DNA of 14,608 nucleotides from Burkholderiaceae bacterium (GTDB lineage: Bacteria > Pseudomonadota > Gammaproteobacteria > Burkholderiales > Burkholderiaceae). Position numbers and translations under genes: made by a program. The notes under the pieces were generated by a model that saw only the letters and a program-made list of their open reading frames with translations, was not told the DNA's origin and ran no database searches. The stretch spans positions 1-14,608 of the forward strand of contig CANCQD010000060.1 of NCBI GenBank assembly GCA_947380285.1, read 5' to 3'. Shown piece by piece: positions 8,662 through 14,608 of this stretch (position 1 is its first letter; every line of letters begins with the position of its first letter).

Positions 8662-8695
8662 TATTTAGATCAATTTCATGTCATTTTGATGTCAG
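8662..8695 (-). promoter_or_regulatory. Candidate Pho box and -10 of the outer-membrane/phosphoesterase cluster
   Basis: On the minus strand, CTGACATCAAAATGACAT (8678-8695) matches the E. coli Pho box CTGTCATAAAACTGTCAT at 14 of 18 positions by hand count, with exact 11-bp periodicity. A modest -10 candidate, TAAATA (8662-8667), follows after exactly 10 bases. Read on the plus strand the half-sites are exact TGTCA repeats (8679-8683 and 8690-8694), but the A-rich gap is then lost and no -10 lies at the right distance. Leftward control is therefore favoured. Confidence 0.5.
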
Positions 8696-8724
8696 GCATC
8701 TACAGGTCCCTTTAAGTTGTGCCA

Positions 8725-8730
8725 TACAAT
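8725..8730 (+). promoter_or_regulatory. Candidate -10 box immediately before the ZntB-like gene
   Basis: TACAAT (5/6 match to TATAAT) ends 6 bases before the ATG at 8737. If used, transcription would begin at or near the start codon, giving a leaderless mRNA. That agrees with the lack of any Shine-Dalgarno there. No good -35 is visible. Confidence 0.35.
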
Positions 8731-8736
8731 TTATTG

Positions 8737-9750
8737 ATGCCTACAGAAATCATTGCAAAACCTTTCCCAGTTGCAGGCGTCGTATTTGCCTGGGCTATGC
8801 CTATCTCGGGCGATGGGTATGAAATTCCTTTATTTGAGATTTCTGATGCACTTGAAAACTCAGACATCTCTATCTGGTTACATTTAAATCTTTCTAACTC
8901 TCAAATACAGCGATGGCTTGAAAATACGCCACTGATTCCTGAGCGCGTAGTAGAGATGATTCAAGAGGGTGTAAATCTGAGTCGTTTAGAACGCATTGAA
9001 AAGTTAAATGATTGCCTTTTAATGGTGATGAATGACTTTCAGCAAGAGTTTGGAGAGGAGTCTAGTGACTCTAGCTTAGGTACCCTTTGGGCGATTGTTA
9101 CCCCAAGACTGATGATTTCCTTGCGTAACAACCCCCTCAGAACTACTGACAAATTGCGGTATGACCTAAGGAACGGTCAGCTTAATCCAGTCTCTGTGAT
9201 TGAGTTGTTTCATGAGCTACTGGATTTGCGTGCAGAGCAATTACGCACACTATTGGTCCATCTCTCAGAGGATATGGATGATCTAGAGGAAAAACTTCTA
9301 AAAGGGAGGGAGTTTCCAGAGCATGAAAATCTCGGCAGGATACGCATTCAATGTAGCCGCCTCCGTAGGCATTTTTCACCGGAGTTAATAGCTTTACATC
9401 GTTTGTTAAAGCGCCTGCCATACTGGTTTAGTGAGGAAGATAAGAATCGCCTTAATGATGATTTGGACTTACTCTCCTTTTTGGTGCAGGAGATTTCCAG
9501 TCTTTACGATCGCGCAAAGGTACTCCAAGATGAACAAGCAGCCCATGTGGCAGAATTTAATGCAAGAAACTTGCAAGTTTTGTCCGTAATGACGGTGATT
9601 TTTCTTCCTATGACTTTAATAACGGGGGTTATGGGTATGAATATGGAGGATCTTCCAGGGCTAAAAGGCTCCTTTTATGAAGTGATGGTCATCATGTCGA
9701 TTACTGGTGCGGCAGTTTTTGCATCTTTAAAGCTAAAAAGGATCATTTAA
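8737..9750 (+). CDS. ZntB/CorA-family divalent cation transporter
   Basis: CorA-superfamily proteins form pentameric inner-membrane channels for Mg2+, Co2+ or, for ZntB, Zn2+. The product is 337 residues from the ATG at 8737. The N-terminal region resembles ZntB specifically: 'VFAWAMP' near the start, 'WLHLNLSNSQIQRWLENTPLIPE', then 'RLPYWFSEEDKNRLND'. A long charged helix leads to two C-terminal membrane segments (about 283-301 and 312-331). The pore signature is GMN (300-302) followed by MEDLPG. E. coli ZntB has GVN here, so this copy keeps the CorA-type tripeptide in a ZntB-like body. A GTG at 8719 would add six residues (VPYNLL), but I prefer the ATG, whose first residues fit the family better. 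Neither has a Shine-Dalgarno. The direction and ion of transport cannot be told from the sequence. Confidence 0.85.
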   Translation: MPTEIIAKPFPVAGVVFAWAMPISGDGYEIPLFEISDALENSDISIWLHLNLSNSQIQRWLENTPLIPERVVEMIQEGVNLSRLERIEKLNDCLLMVMNDFQQEFGEESSDSSLGTLWAIVTPRLMISLRNNPLRTTDKLRYDLRNGQLNPVSVIELFHELLDLRAEQLRTLLVHLSEDMDDLEEKLLKGREFPEHENLGRIRIQCSRLRRHFSPELIALHRLLKRLPYWFSEEDKNRLNDDLDLLSFLVQEISSLYDRAKVLQDEQAAHVAEFNARNLQVLSVMTVIFLPMTLITGVMGMNMEDLPGLKGSFYEVMVIMSITGAAVFASLKLKRII

Positions 9751-9854
9751 TCTGCTGGATTGAGCGCCTTCTAGATTGCCAAAATGCTCTTTTTAAGCTT
9801 TCACTATTTTCATTAAGCCATTGTTTTATATGGAAATTATTTATAAATAAGACT

Positions 9855-9888
9855 TTGTCATTAAATCGTCATAGTGAAAACGTATCGT
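9855..9888 (+). promoter_or_regulatory. Pho box and -10 of pstS
   Basis: TTGTCATTAAATCGTCAT (9855-9872) matches the Pho box consensus at 14 of 18 positions by hand count. Its half-sites TGTCA and CGTCA lie 11 bp apart. TATCGT (9883-9888) lies exactly 10 bases downstream, where the -10 of PhoB-activated promoters is expected; TACTAT at 9891 is an alternative. Position before pstS in an intact pst-phoU-phoB locus makes PhoB control very likely. Confidence 0.82.
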
Positions 9889-9933
9889 CCTACTATCGCA
9901 ACGTTGCGTTATATCAATATCAGGGCCATCTAC

Positions 9934-10956
9934 ATGAAATCTTTTTTGAAAAAAGCACTAGTTATTAGCGCTATTTCGCTTACTCCAGCAGCTTTTGCTG
10001 TGGACATGACGGGTGCAGGCGCAACATTTCCATACCCAATTTATGCAAAGTGGGCAGAAGCCTTTAAAGCAAAAACTGGCTCAAATTTGAACTACCAGTC
10101 TATTGGCTCCTCTGGTGGTATCAAGCAAATCAAAGCGAAGACTGTTGATTTCGGCGCTACTGACAATCCAGTGAAATTTGAAGATTTAGAAAAAGACGGC
10201 ATGGTTCAATTCCCAGCCATCATCGGTGGTGTAGTTCCAGTGATTAATGTTGATGGTGTGAAGCCAGGCGAAATCAAGTTGGATGGCCCAACTTTGGCCG
10301 ATATTTTCCAGGGCATTATTTCGGATTGGGGTGACAAGCGCATTGCGATCATGAACCCAGGCGTGAAGATACCTTCTGGCCCCATCACAGTGGTAACACG
10401 TGCTGACGGTTCAGGTACCACTGCAATTTTTACTGATTACTTAGCAAAAACAAGCACGTTGTTTAAAGATTCAGTTGGTGCTGGTGCTAACGTGAAGTGG
10501 CCTGCAGCTTCTACAGTTGGAGGCAAGGGTAATGAAGGTGTTGCTGCAAACGTTACTCGTGTTAAGAACTCAGTTGGTTATGTCGAGTATGCGTATGCCA
10601 AGAAAAACAAAATGACATTTATCTCTTTGAAAAACAAAGATGGTAACTTCGTGGCTCCTGATGATTTAACCTTTGCAGCAGCAGCGGCTGGTACTGATTG
10701 GTCCAAGATTCCTGGTATGGGAACATTTATTACCAATGCTTCTGGTGCTAAGTCATGGCCAATTACTGGCGCTTCTTTCATCTTGCTATACAAAAATCCT
10801 GAAAACAAAGCGAATGCTGCTGAAGTGATTAAATTCTTTGACTTTGCATTTAAGGATGGCAAGAAAATGGCGGAAGAGTTGGATTACGTTCCAATGCCTG
10901 ACGCTACAACTGATTTCATTCGCAAGAATGTATTCACAAAGGTTGTAACTAAGTAA
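9934..10956 (+). CDS. pstS: Phosphate-binding periplasmic protein PstS
   Basis: PstS captures inorganic phosphate in the periplasm with high affinity and delivers it to PstCA. The 340-residue precursor has a Sec signal peptide (MKSFLKKALVISAISLTPAAFA, cut after Ala22). The ligand-binding segments follow in family order: GAGATFPYPIY (27-37), YQSIGSSGGIKQI (~56-68), DFGATDNP and TRADGSGTTAIF. I chose the ATG at 9934, which starts a proper signal peptide and has AGGG 8 bases upstream. A longer frame from GTG 9874 would overlap the promoter and bury the signal peptide behind 20 residues. The gene is first in the pst locus, preceded by a Pho box and followed by a strong terminator. This fits the much higher expression usually needed for the binding protein than for the membrane parts. 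Confidence 0.96.
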   Translation: MKSFLKKALVISAISLTPAAFAVDMTGAGATFPYPIYAKWAEAFKAKTGSNLNYQSIGSSGGIKQIKAKTVDFGATDNPVKFEDLEKDGMVQFPAIIGGVVPVINVDGVKPGEIKLDGPTLADIFQGIISDWGDKRIAIMNPGVKIPSGPITVVTRADGSGTTAIFTDYLAKTSTLFKDSVGAGANVKWPAASTVGGKGNEGVAANVTRVKNSVGYVEYAYAKKNKMTFISLKNKDGNFVAPDDLTFAAAAAGTDWSKIPGMGTFITNASGAKSWPITGASFILLYKNPENKANAAEVIKFFDFAFKDGKKMAEELDYVPMPDATTDFIRKNVFTKVVTK

Positions 10957-10990
10957 AGCTTGATGGTTATATCTTTAAGCATTCTTTTTA

Positions 10991-11020
10991 AACAGCTCCA
11001 CAGCGTTGTGGGGCTGTTTT
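10991..11020 (+). terminator. Hairpin terminator/attenuator between pstS and pstC
   Basis: A 12-bp stem, AACAGCTCCACA (10991-11002) and TGTGGGGCTGTT (11007-11018) with one T-G pair, closes a GCGT loop and is followed by a run of T residues. No separate promoter for pstC is evident in the 23 bp after it. It therefore probably acts as a partial terminator that sets pstS expression above pstCAB. Confidence 0.88.
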
Positions 11021-11043
11021 AATATTTAAATAAGCCTATCTAA

Positions 11044-12030
11044 ATGGATATTATTCAGTCGCATTCGGCACCTACACCGCAGGCTCTAAAGATCGCTAAA
11101 TTGCAGCGAGTTCAGGACTTTCTGTTCCATGGAATTACGCAATTCTTCGCCCTATCTGTCTTAATTGCTTTGATGGGTATTCTGATTTCGCTCTTCATGA
11201 ATGCATGGCCAGCTTTGCATACTTTTGGCCCTGGATTTTTCTTCTCACAAGAGTGGGACGTGGTGAATGGTGAGTTCGGTGGATTAATTGCTATTTATGG
11301 AACAGTCGTTACTTCATTAATTGCATTATTGATCGCTGTGCCTTTGAGTTTCGGAATTGCCGTATTCTTAACGGAGCTTTGTCCTGGACCGCTGCGTAGG
11401 CCTCTTGGCACTGCTGTAGAGCTCCTGGCTGCAGTTCCATCCATCATCTACGGTATGTTTGGTTTGTTTATTTTTGCGCCATTGTTTGCTGAGTACATTC
11501 AACCTGCTTTAGCTGCTACTTTGGGGCAGGTTCCTGGTTTAGGTATCTTATTTTCTGGTGCATTTAACGGCATTGGTATTTTATGTGCTGGATTGATCTT
11601 GGCAATGATGATTTTGCCTTTCATTGCATCTGTTATGCGAGATGTATTTGAAATCGTTCCGCCAGTTCTCAAAGAATCTGCTTACGGTATTGGCTGTACT
11701 ACTTGGGAAGTGGTAAAGAATGTTGTTCTTCCTTATACCAAGGCAGGTGTCATTGGTGGCGTCATGTTGGGTTTGGGAAGGGCGCTTGGTGAAACGATGG
11801 CGGTCACCTTTGTGATTGGTAATGCGCATCGATTATCTGCTTCGCTGTTTGCTCCGGGCACCTCAATTGCTTCTACTCTAGCCAATGAATTCGGAGAGGC
11901 TGAAGCGGGCAATCATTTATCTTCCTTATTTGCCCTAGGTTTGGCTCTGTTCATTATTACTTTCGTTGTATTAGCGTGTGCCAAGTGGATGCTAAGCAAT
12001 ATGGAGAAAAAGCAGGGATTGAAAACATGA
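11044..12030 (+). CDS. pstC: Phosphate ABC transporter permease PstC
   Basis: PstC is one of two inner-membrane permease subunits of the PstSCAB phosphate importer. The 328-residue protein has a cytoplasmic N-terminus, a first membrane helix near residues 30-52 and about five more helices. The periplasmic '[36 protein letters not shown]' block is typical of PstC. The cytoplasmic EAA-type loop contacting PstB starts near residue 210 ([21 protein letters not shown]). '[17 protein letters not shown]' is another strong PstC mark. Translation starts at ATG 11044 with no clear Shine-Dalgarno. The stop codon overlaps the pstA start (ATGA at 12027-12030), so the two are translationally coupled. Confidence 0.95.
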   Translation: MDIIQSHSAPTPQALKIAKLQRVQDFLFHGITQFFALSVLIALMGILISLFMNAWPALHTFGPGFFFSQEWDVVNGEFGGLIAIYGTVVTSLIALLIAVPLSFGIAVFLTELCPGPLRRPLGTAVELLAAVPSIIYGMFGLFIFAPLFAEYIQPALAATLGQVPGLGILFSGAFNGIGILCAGLILAMMILPFIASVMRDVFEIVPPVLKESAYGIGCTTWEVVKNVVLPYTKAGVIGGVMLGLGRALGETMAVTFVIGNAHRLSASLFAPGTSIASTLANEFGEAEAGNHLSSLFALGLALFIITFVVLACAKWMLSNMEKKQGLKT

Positions 12031-12893
12031 ACAATACCTCTAATATTGATCGCTCTATTTTTGCCAAGCGAAAGCGTGCAAACAGGATTGGCCTCACCCT
12101 CTCGATGGGTGCAATGTCTTTGGGTATGGTCTTTTTGCTCTGGATTTTGAGTGTTTTGGTATTTAAAGGTTTATCAGCAATTGATTTAAATCTTTTTACC
12201 CACAGCACTCCGGCTCCAGGATCTGAAGGTGGCGGTCTTGCAAATGCGATTGTTGGCAGTCTTATGCTGGTAGGAAGCTGTACTTTGATCAGTACACCTA
12301 TTGGTGTATTTGCAGGGCTTTATTTGTCGGAATATGGAGATCGCAGCCGTGTTGCTGCTGTTACTCGCTTTGTTACAGACATCATGCTTTCTGCGCCATC
12401 TATTGTGATTGGTTTGTTTGTGTATGCCTTTGTGGTTGCGCAAGTAAGGCACTTCTCGGGATGGGCCGGAACTATTGCTTTGGCACTGATTGCTATACCG
12501 GTTGTAGTTCGCACTACCGAAAATATGTTGCGTTTGGTACCAGGTAGCTTGCGCGAAGCTGCTTACGCCTTGGGTACGCCAAAGTGGAAGGTAGCCTTCA
12601 TGATTACCTTACGCGCTGCTCAGAGTGGCGTTATGACTGGCATCTTGCTTGCGCTTGCTCGCGTAAGTGGTGAAACAGCTCCTTTGCTATTCACTGCCTT
12701 GAATAATCAATTCTTCTCAACCAATATGAATGCGCCAATGGCTAACTTGCCGGTGGTGATCTTCCAATTTGCCATGAGTCCATATGACAACTGGGTTGAA
12801 TTAGCGTGGGGCGGTGCTTTGCTCATCACATTTGCCGTTCTCGGCTTAAATATTTTGGCGCGAGTGGTATTCCGCGAGAAGGTCCAGGGATGA
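12027..12893 (+). CDS. pstA: Phosphate ABC transporter permease PstA
   Basis: PstA pairs with PstC to form the phosphate channel. The start is ATG 12027, which overlaps the pstC stop by four bases (ATGA), with AGGG 9 bases upstream. A longer frame from GTG 11976 lies inside pstC and is not used. The 288-residue product has about six membrane helices. '[22 protein letters not shown]' before the second helix and '[17 protein letters not shown]' are typical of PstA. The EAA loop is near residue 176 ([17 protein letters not shown]), followed by '[16 protein letters not shown]'. The 3' end overlaps the first candidate pstB start (ATGATGA at 12890), continuing the tight coupling of the operon. Confidence 0.95.
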   Translation: MNNTSNIDRSIFAKRKRANRIGLTLSMGAMSLGMVFLLWILSVLVFKGLSAIDLNLFTHSTPAPGSEGGGLANAIVGSLMLVGSCTLISTPIGVFAGLYLSEYGDRSRVAAVTRFVTDIMLSAPSIVIGLFVYAFVVAQVRHFSGWAGTIALALIAIPVVVRTTENMLRLVPGSLREAAYALGTPKWKVAFMITLRAAQSGVMTGILLALARVSGETAPLLFTALNNQFFSTNMNAPMANLPVVIFQFAMSPYDNWVELAWGGALLITFAVLGLNILARVVFREKVQG

Positions 12894-13738
12894 TGAGTAA
12901 TATGAAAACAATGTTTGACTTAAATAAGATTGATAGTCAAGGGGGTGAAGTGGAAACAATAAATCAACAATCAGAACAGGCAGCTATCAATGCGCTTGAA
13001 GTTAGAAACCTTAACTTCTTTTATGGCTCCTTTCAGGGTTTAAAAGACATCAATCTGGATATTGAGCAAGGTAAGGTCACTGCATTTATCGGCCCTTCAG
13101 GTTGTGGTAAGTCCACTTTATTGCGTACTTTAAATCGCATGTACGATCTTTATCCAGGTCAGCGCGCTGAAGGTGAGATCAATTTCTATGGCCAAAATAT
13201 CCTCGAGCCGGGTCAAGATTTGAATCTCTTGCGCTCGCGTATTGGAATGGTTTTTCAAAAACCAACACCATTCCCTATGTCAATTTATGAAAATATCGCA
13301 TTTGGTGTACGTCTTTATGAAAAGCTCTCCCGCTCTGAAATGGATGAGCGTGTAGAGTGGGCGCTCAATAAAGCTGCCTTGTGGAATGAGGCTAAAGACA
13401 AGCTTAATCAAAGCGGTTTATCTCTCTCGGGCGGACAACAGCAGCGCTTGTGTATTGCACGTGGCGTAGCAGTAAAGCCTTCAGTGATTTTGTTGGATGA
13501 GCCAACCTCAGCATTGGATCCAATTTCTACTGGAAAAATCGAAGAACTGATCAATGAGTTAAAGCACGATTACACCATTGCAATTGTGACTCACAATATG
13601 CAACAGGCAGCTCGTGTATCCGATTACACTGCTTATATGTACTTAGGTAGTCTGATTGAGTATGGTAAAACAGATGAAATCTTTATCAAGCCTAAGCGTA
13701 AAGAAACTGAAGACTATATTACCGGTCGCTTCGGTTAA
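12890..13738 (+). CDS. pstB: Phosphate ABC transporter ATP-binding protein PstB
   Basis: PstB hydrolyses ATP to drive phosphate import. From ATG 12890 it has 282 residues: A-loop Tyr45, Walker [10 protein letters not shown] (68-76), Q-loop in [12 protein letters not shown], signature LSGGQQQR (179-186), Walker B VILLDEP (Asp203, Glu204) and the H-loop IVTHN. The C-terminus '[10 protein letters not shown]' is characteristic of PstB. The start is uncertain. ATG 12890 overlaps the pstA stop and has GAGAAGG 7 bases upstream. However, an in-frame GTG at 12950 is preceded by a near-perfect Shine-Dalgarno (AAGGGGGTGA, 12939-12948) and would give 262 residues, closer to the ~257 of E. coli. Both products may be made. 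phoU follows after 13 bp. Confidence 0.96.
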   Translation: MMSNMKTMFDLNKIDSQGGEVETINQQSEQAAINALEVRNLNFFYGSFQGLKDINLDIEQGKVTAFIGPSGCGKSTLLRTLNRMYDLYPGQRAEGEINFYGQNILEPGQDLNLLRSRIGMVFQKPTPFPMSIYENIAFGVRLYEKLSRSEMDERVEWALNKAALWNEAKDKLNQSGLSLSGGQQQRLCIARGVAVKPSVILLDEPTSALDPISTGKIEELINELKHDYTIAIVTHNMQQAARVSDYTAYMYLGSLIEYGKTDEIFIKPKRKETEDYITGRFG

Positions 13739-13751
13739 TTGGAGACATTAA

Positions 13752-14456
13752 ATGCCAGATAAACACCTATCATCACAATTTGATGCCGATCTAAACTCGC
13801 TTTCAAGCCGATTGCTTGAAATGGGCGGGTTGGTTGAGTCGCAAATTGCTACAGCTATGCGTGCGTTTACGCAAATGGAAATTGATACTTGTAATATCGT
13901 TATTGAAAACGAAAAGCTAGTTAATGATCTTGAAATTCAGATTGATTTAGCATGTACTGAGGTGATTGCGCGTCGTCAACCTACAGCCCGCGACCTGCGT
14001 TTGGTAATGGCGGTATCTAAGGCAATCACGAATTTAGAGCGAGCTGGTGATGAAGCAGAGCGGGTTGCTAAGCGTACTAAGCGCTTAATTGAGTCAGGCT
14101 CACCACACAATATTAACGTTGCGGAGATTCGTCTTTCAGGACAGATGGCAATTACTTTGTTGCGCCGTAGTTTGGATGCATTTGCAAGACTTGATACTGT
14201 AGCTGCCGCAGAGGTGGTTGCTGAAGATCGTCAGATCGATGAGGAATTTAGAGGCTTTGTGCGTAAGTTGATTACTTATATGTCTGAAGACCCTCATACA
14301 ATCAGTTCGGGTCTGGACATGCTAACGATAGCTAAGGCCATTGAACGCATCGGTGATCATGCGAAAAATATTGCGGAATTTGTGATTTATATTGCAAAAG
14401 GCTCTGATGTTCGCCATATTCCACATGCTGATTTGGTACGAGAAGCGAATAAGTAA
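13752..14456 (+). CDS. phoU: Phosphate transport regulator PhoU
   Basis: PhoU links the Pst transporter to the PhoR/PhoB two-component system and keeps PhoR inhibited when phosphate is plentiful. The 234-residue all-helical protein has the expected two repeats of a three-helix bundle, each with an acidic metal-binding signature: LERAGDEAERVAKR near residues 95-108 and AIERIGDHAKNIAEF near 196-210. GGAG (13741-13744) lies 7 bases before the ATG. It follows pstB by 13 bp and precedes phoB by 17 bp, the standard arrangement of the pst-pho locus, so it is very likely in the same transcript. Confidence 0.96.
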   Translation: MPDKHLSSQFDADLNSLSSRLLEMGGLVESQIATAMRAFTQMEIDTCNIVIENEKLVNDLEIQIDLACTEVIARRQPTARDLRLVMAVSKAITNLERAGDEAERVAKRTKRLIESGSPHNINVAEIRLSGQMAITLLRRSLDAFARLDTVAAAEVVAEDRQIDEEFRGFVRKLITYMSEDPHTISSGLDMLTIAKAIERIGDHAKNIAEFVIYIAKGSDVRHIPHADLVREANK

Positions 14457-14473
14457 CTTACTAAAACCCCAAT

Positions 14474-14608
14474 ATGACTCAGCGCATACTAGTAGTTGAA
14501 GATGAGCCATCAATTGCAGAATTAATTGCAGTTAATTTGTCCCATGCTGGTTATGAGGTAGAAAAGGCCATGCAGGCCGACATTGCTCAAGGTATGATGA
14601 AAGAGCGC
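14474..14608 (+). CDS. phoB: Phosphate regulon response regulator PhoB, N-terminal part (cut by window end)
   Basis: The frame from ATG 14474 stays open to the last base and encodes 45 residues starting MTQRILVVEDEPSIAELIAV. This is the beginning of an OmpR/PhoB-type receiver domain: beta strand ILVV, the acidic pair Glu9-Asp10 that binds Mg2+ next to the phosphorylation site, and helix 1. The phosphoacceptor Asp (normally near residue 53) and the DNA-binding domain are beyond the window. The name PhoB rests on position, 17 bp after phoU, and on the N-terminal match. PhoB is the regulator expected to bind the Pho boxes in this window. Confidence 0.88.
   Translation, partial: MTQRILVVEDEPSIAELIAVNLSHAGYEVEKAMQADIAQGMMKER

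Noticed and set aside
8678..8695. Pho box driving the ZntB-like gene rightwards
   Set aside because: The TGTCA repeats are exact on the plus strand, but the spacer is T-rich and no -10 lies 10 bases downstream; the leftward reading fits better, although dual use cannot be excluded.
9760..9796. GAGC / GCTCTTTTT as a terminator after the ZntB-like gene
   Set aside because: The stem is four base pairs with a loop of about 20 bases; too weak to call.
9874..9933. N-terminal extension of PstS from GTG 9874
   Set aside because: It would place 20 residues before the signal peptide and overlap the Pho promoter; ATG 9934 has a ribosome-binding site.

Overview
The window looks like chromosomal DNA from a freshwater betaproteobacterium of the Burkholderiales, most likely Polynucleobacter or a close relative. 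This is inferred from the moderate GC content, the ftsK-lolA-serS gene order and the character of the proteins; no database search was possible. Nothing resembles an insertion sequence, prophage or CRISPR array.

Layout from left to right. (1) Bases 1-2727, plus strand: the 3' end of ftsK (DNA translocase), lolA (periplasmic lipoprotein carrier) and serS (seryl-tRNA synthetase), a compact housekeeping run. (2) Bases 2760-4204: a small secreted protein of unknown function, a minus-strand vapBC-type toxin-antitoxin pair with a 9+6+9 inverted repeat at its promoter, and a tRNA-Ser(CGA) gene with its own -10 box and terminator. (3) Bases 4222-6098: recQ, with a well-supported TTG start and a 14-bp perfect palindrome just upstream. 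(4) Bases 6099-8624: a convergent intergenic region with unusual repeat structure, then a minus-strand cluster of three genes (transcribed from 8624 down to 6312): an outer-membrane beta-barrel protein, an unrecognised 139-residue protein and an exported, divergent metallophosphoesterase. (5) Bases 8737-9750: a ZntB/CorA-family membrane transporter. (6) Bases 9855-14608: the phosphate-starvation locus pstS-pstC-pstA-pstB-phoU and the first 45 codons of phoB. A good Pho box lies before pstS, and a strong terminator separates pstS from the other pst genes.

How the parts fit. The Pst transporter takes up phosphate, PhoU relays transporter state, and PhoB activates genes through Pho boxes (TGTCA-like half-sites repeated every 11 bp). 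Similar 11-bp-phased sites occur in two places outside pst. One is in the divergent promoter region of the outer-membrane/phosphoesterase cluster (8678-8695). The other is in the recQ-phosphoesterase convergent gap (6236-6263), where no gene on the right strand is evident. The most interesting reading is that the three minus-strand genes form a small phosphate-scavenging operon under PhoB, and that the convergent gap may encode a short Pho-controlled transcript antisense to the recQ 3' end. Both are inferences.
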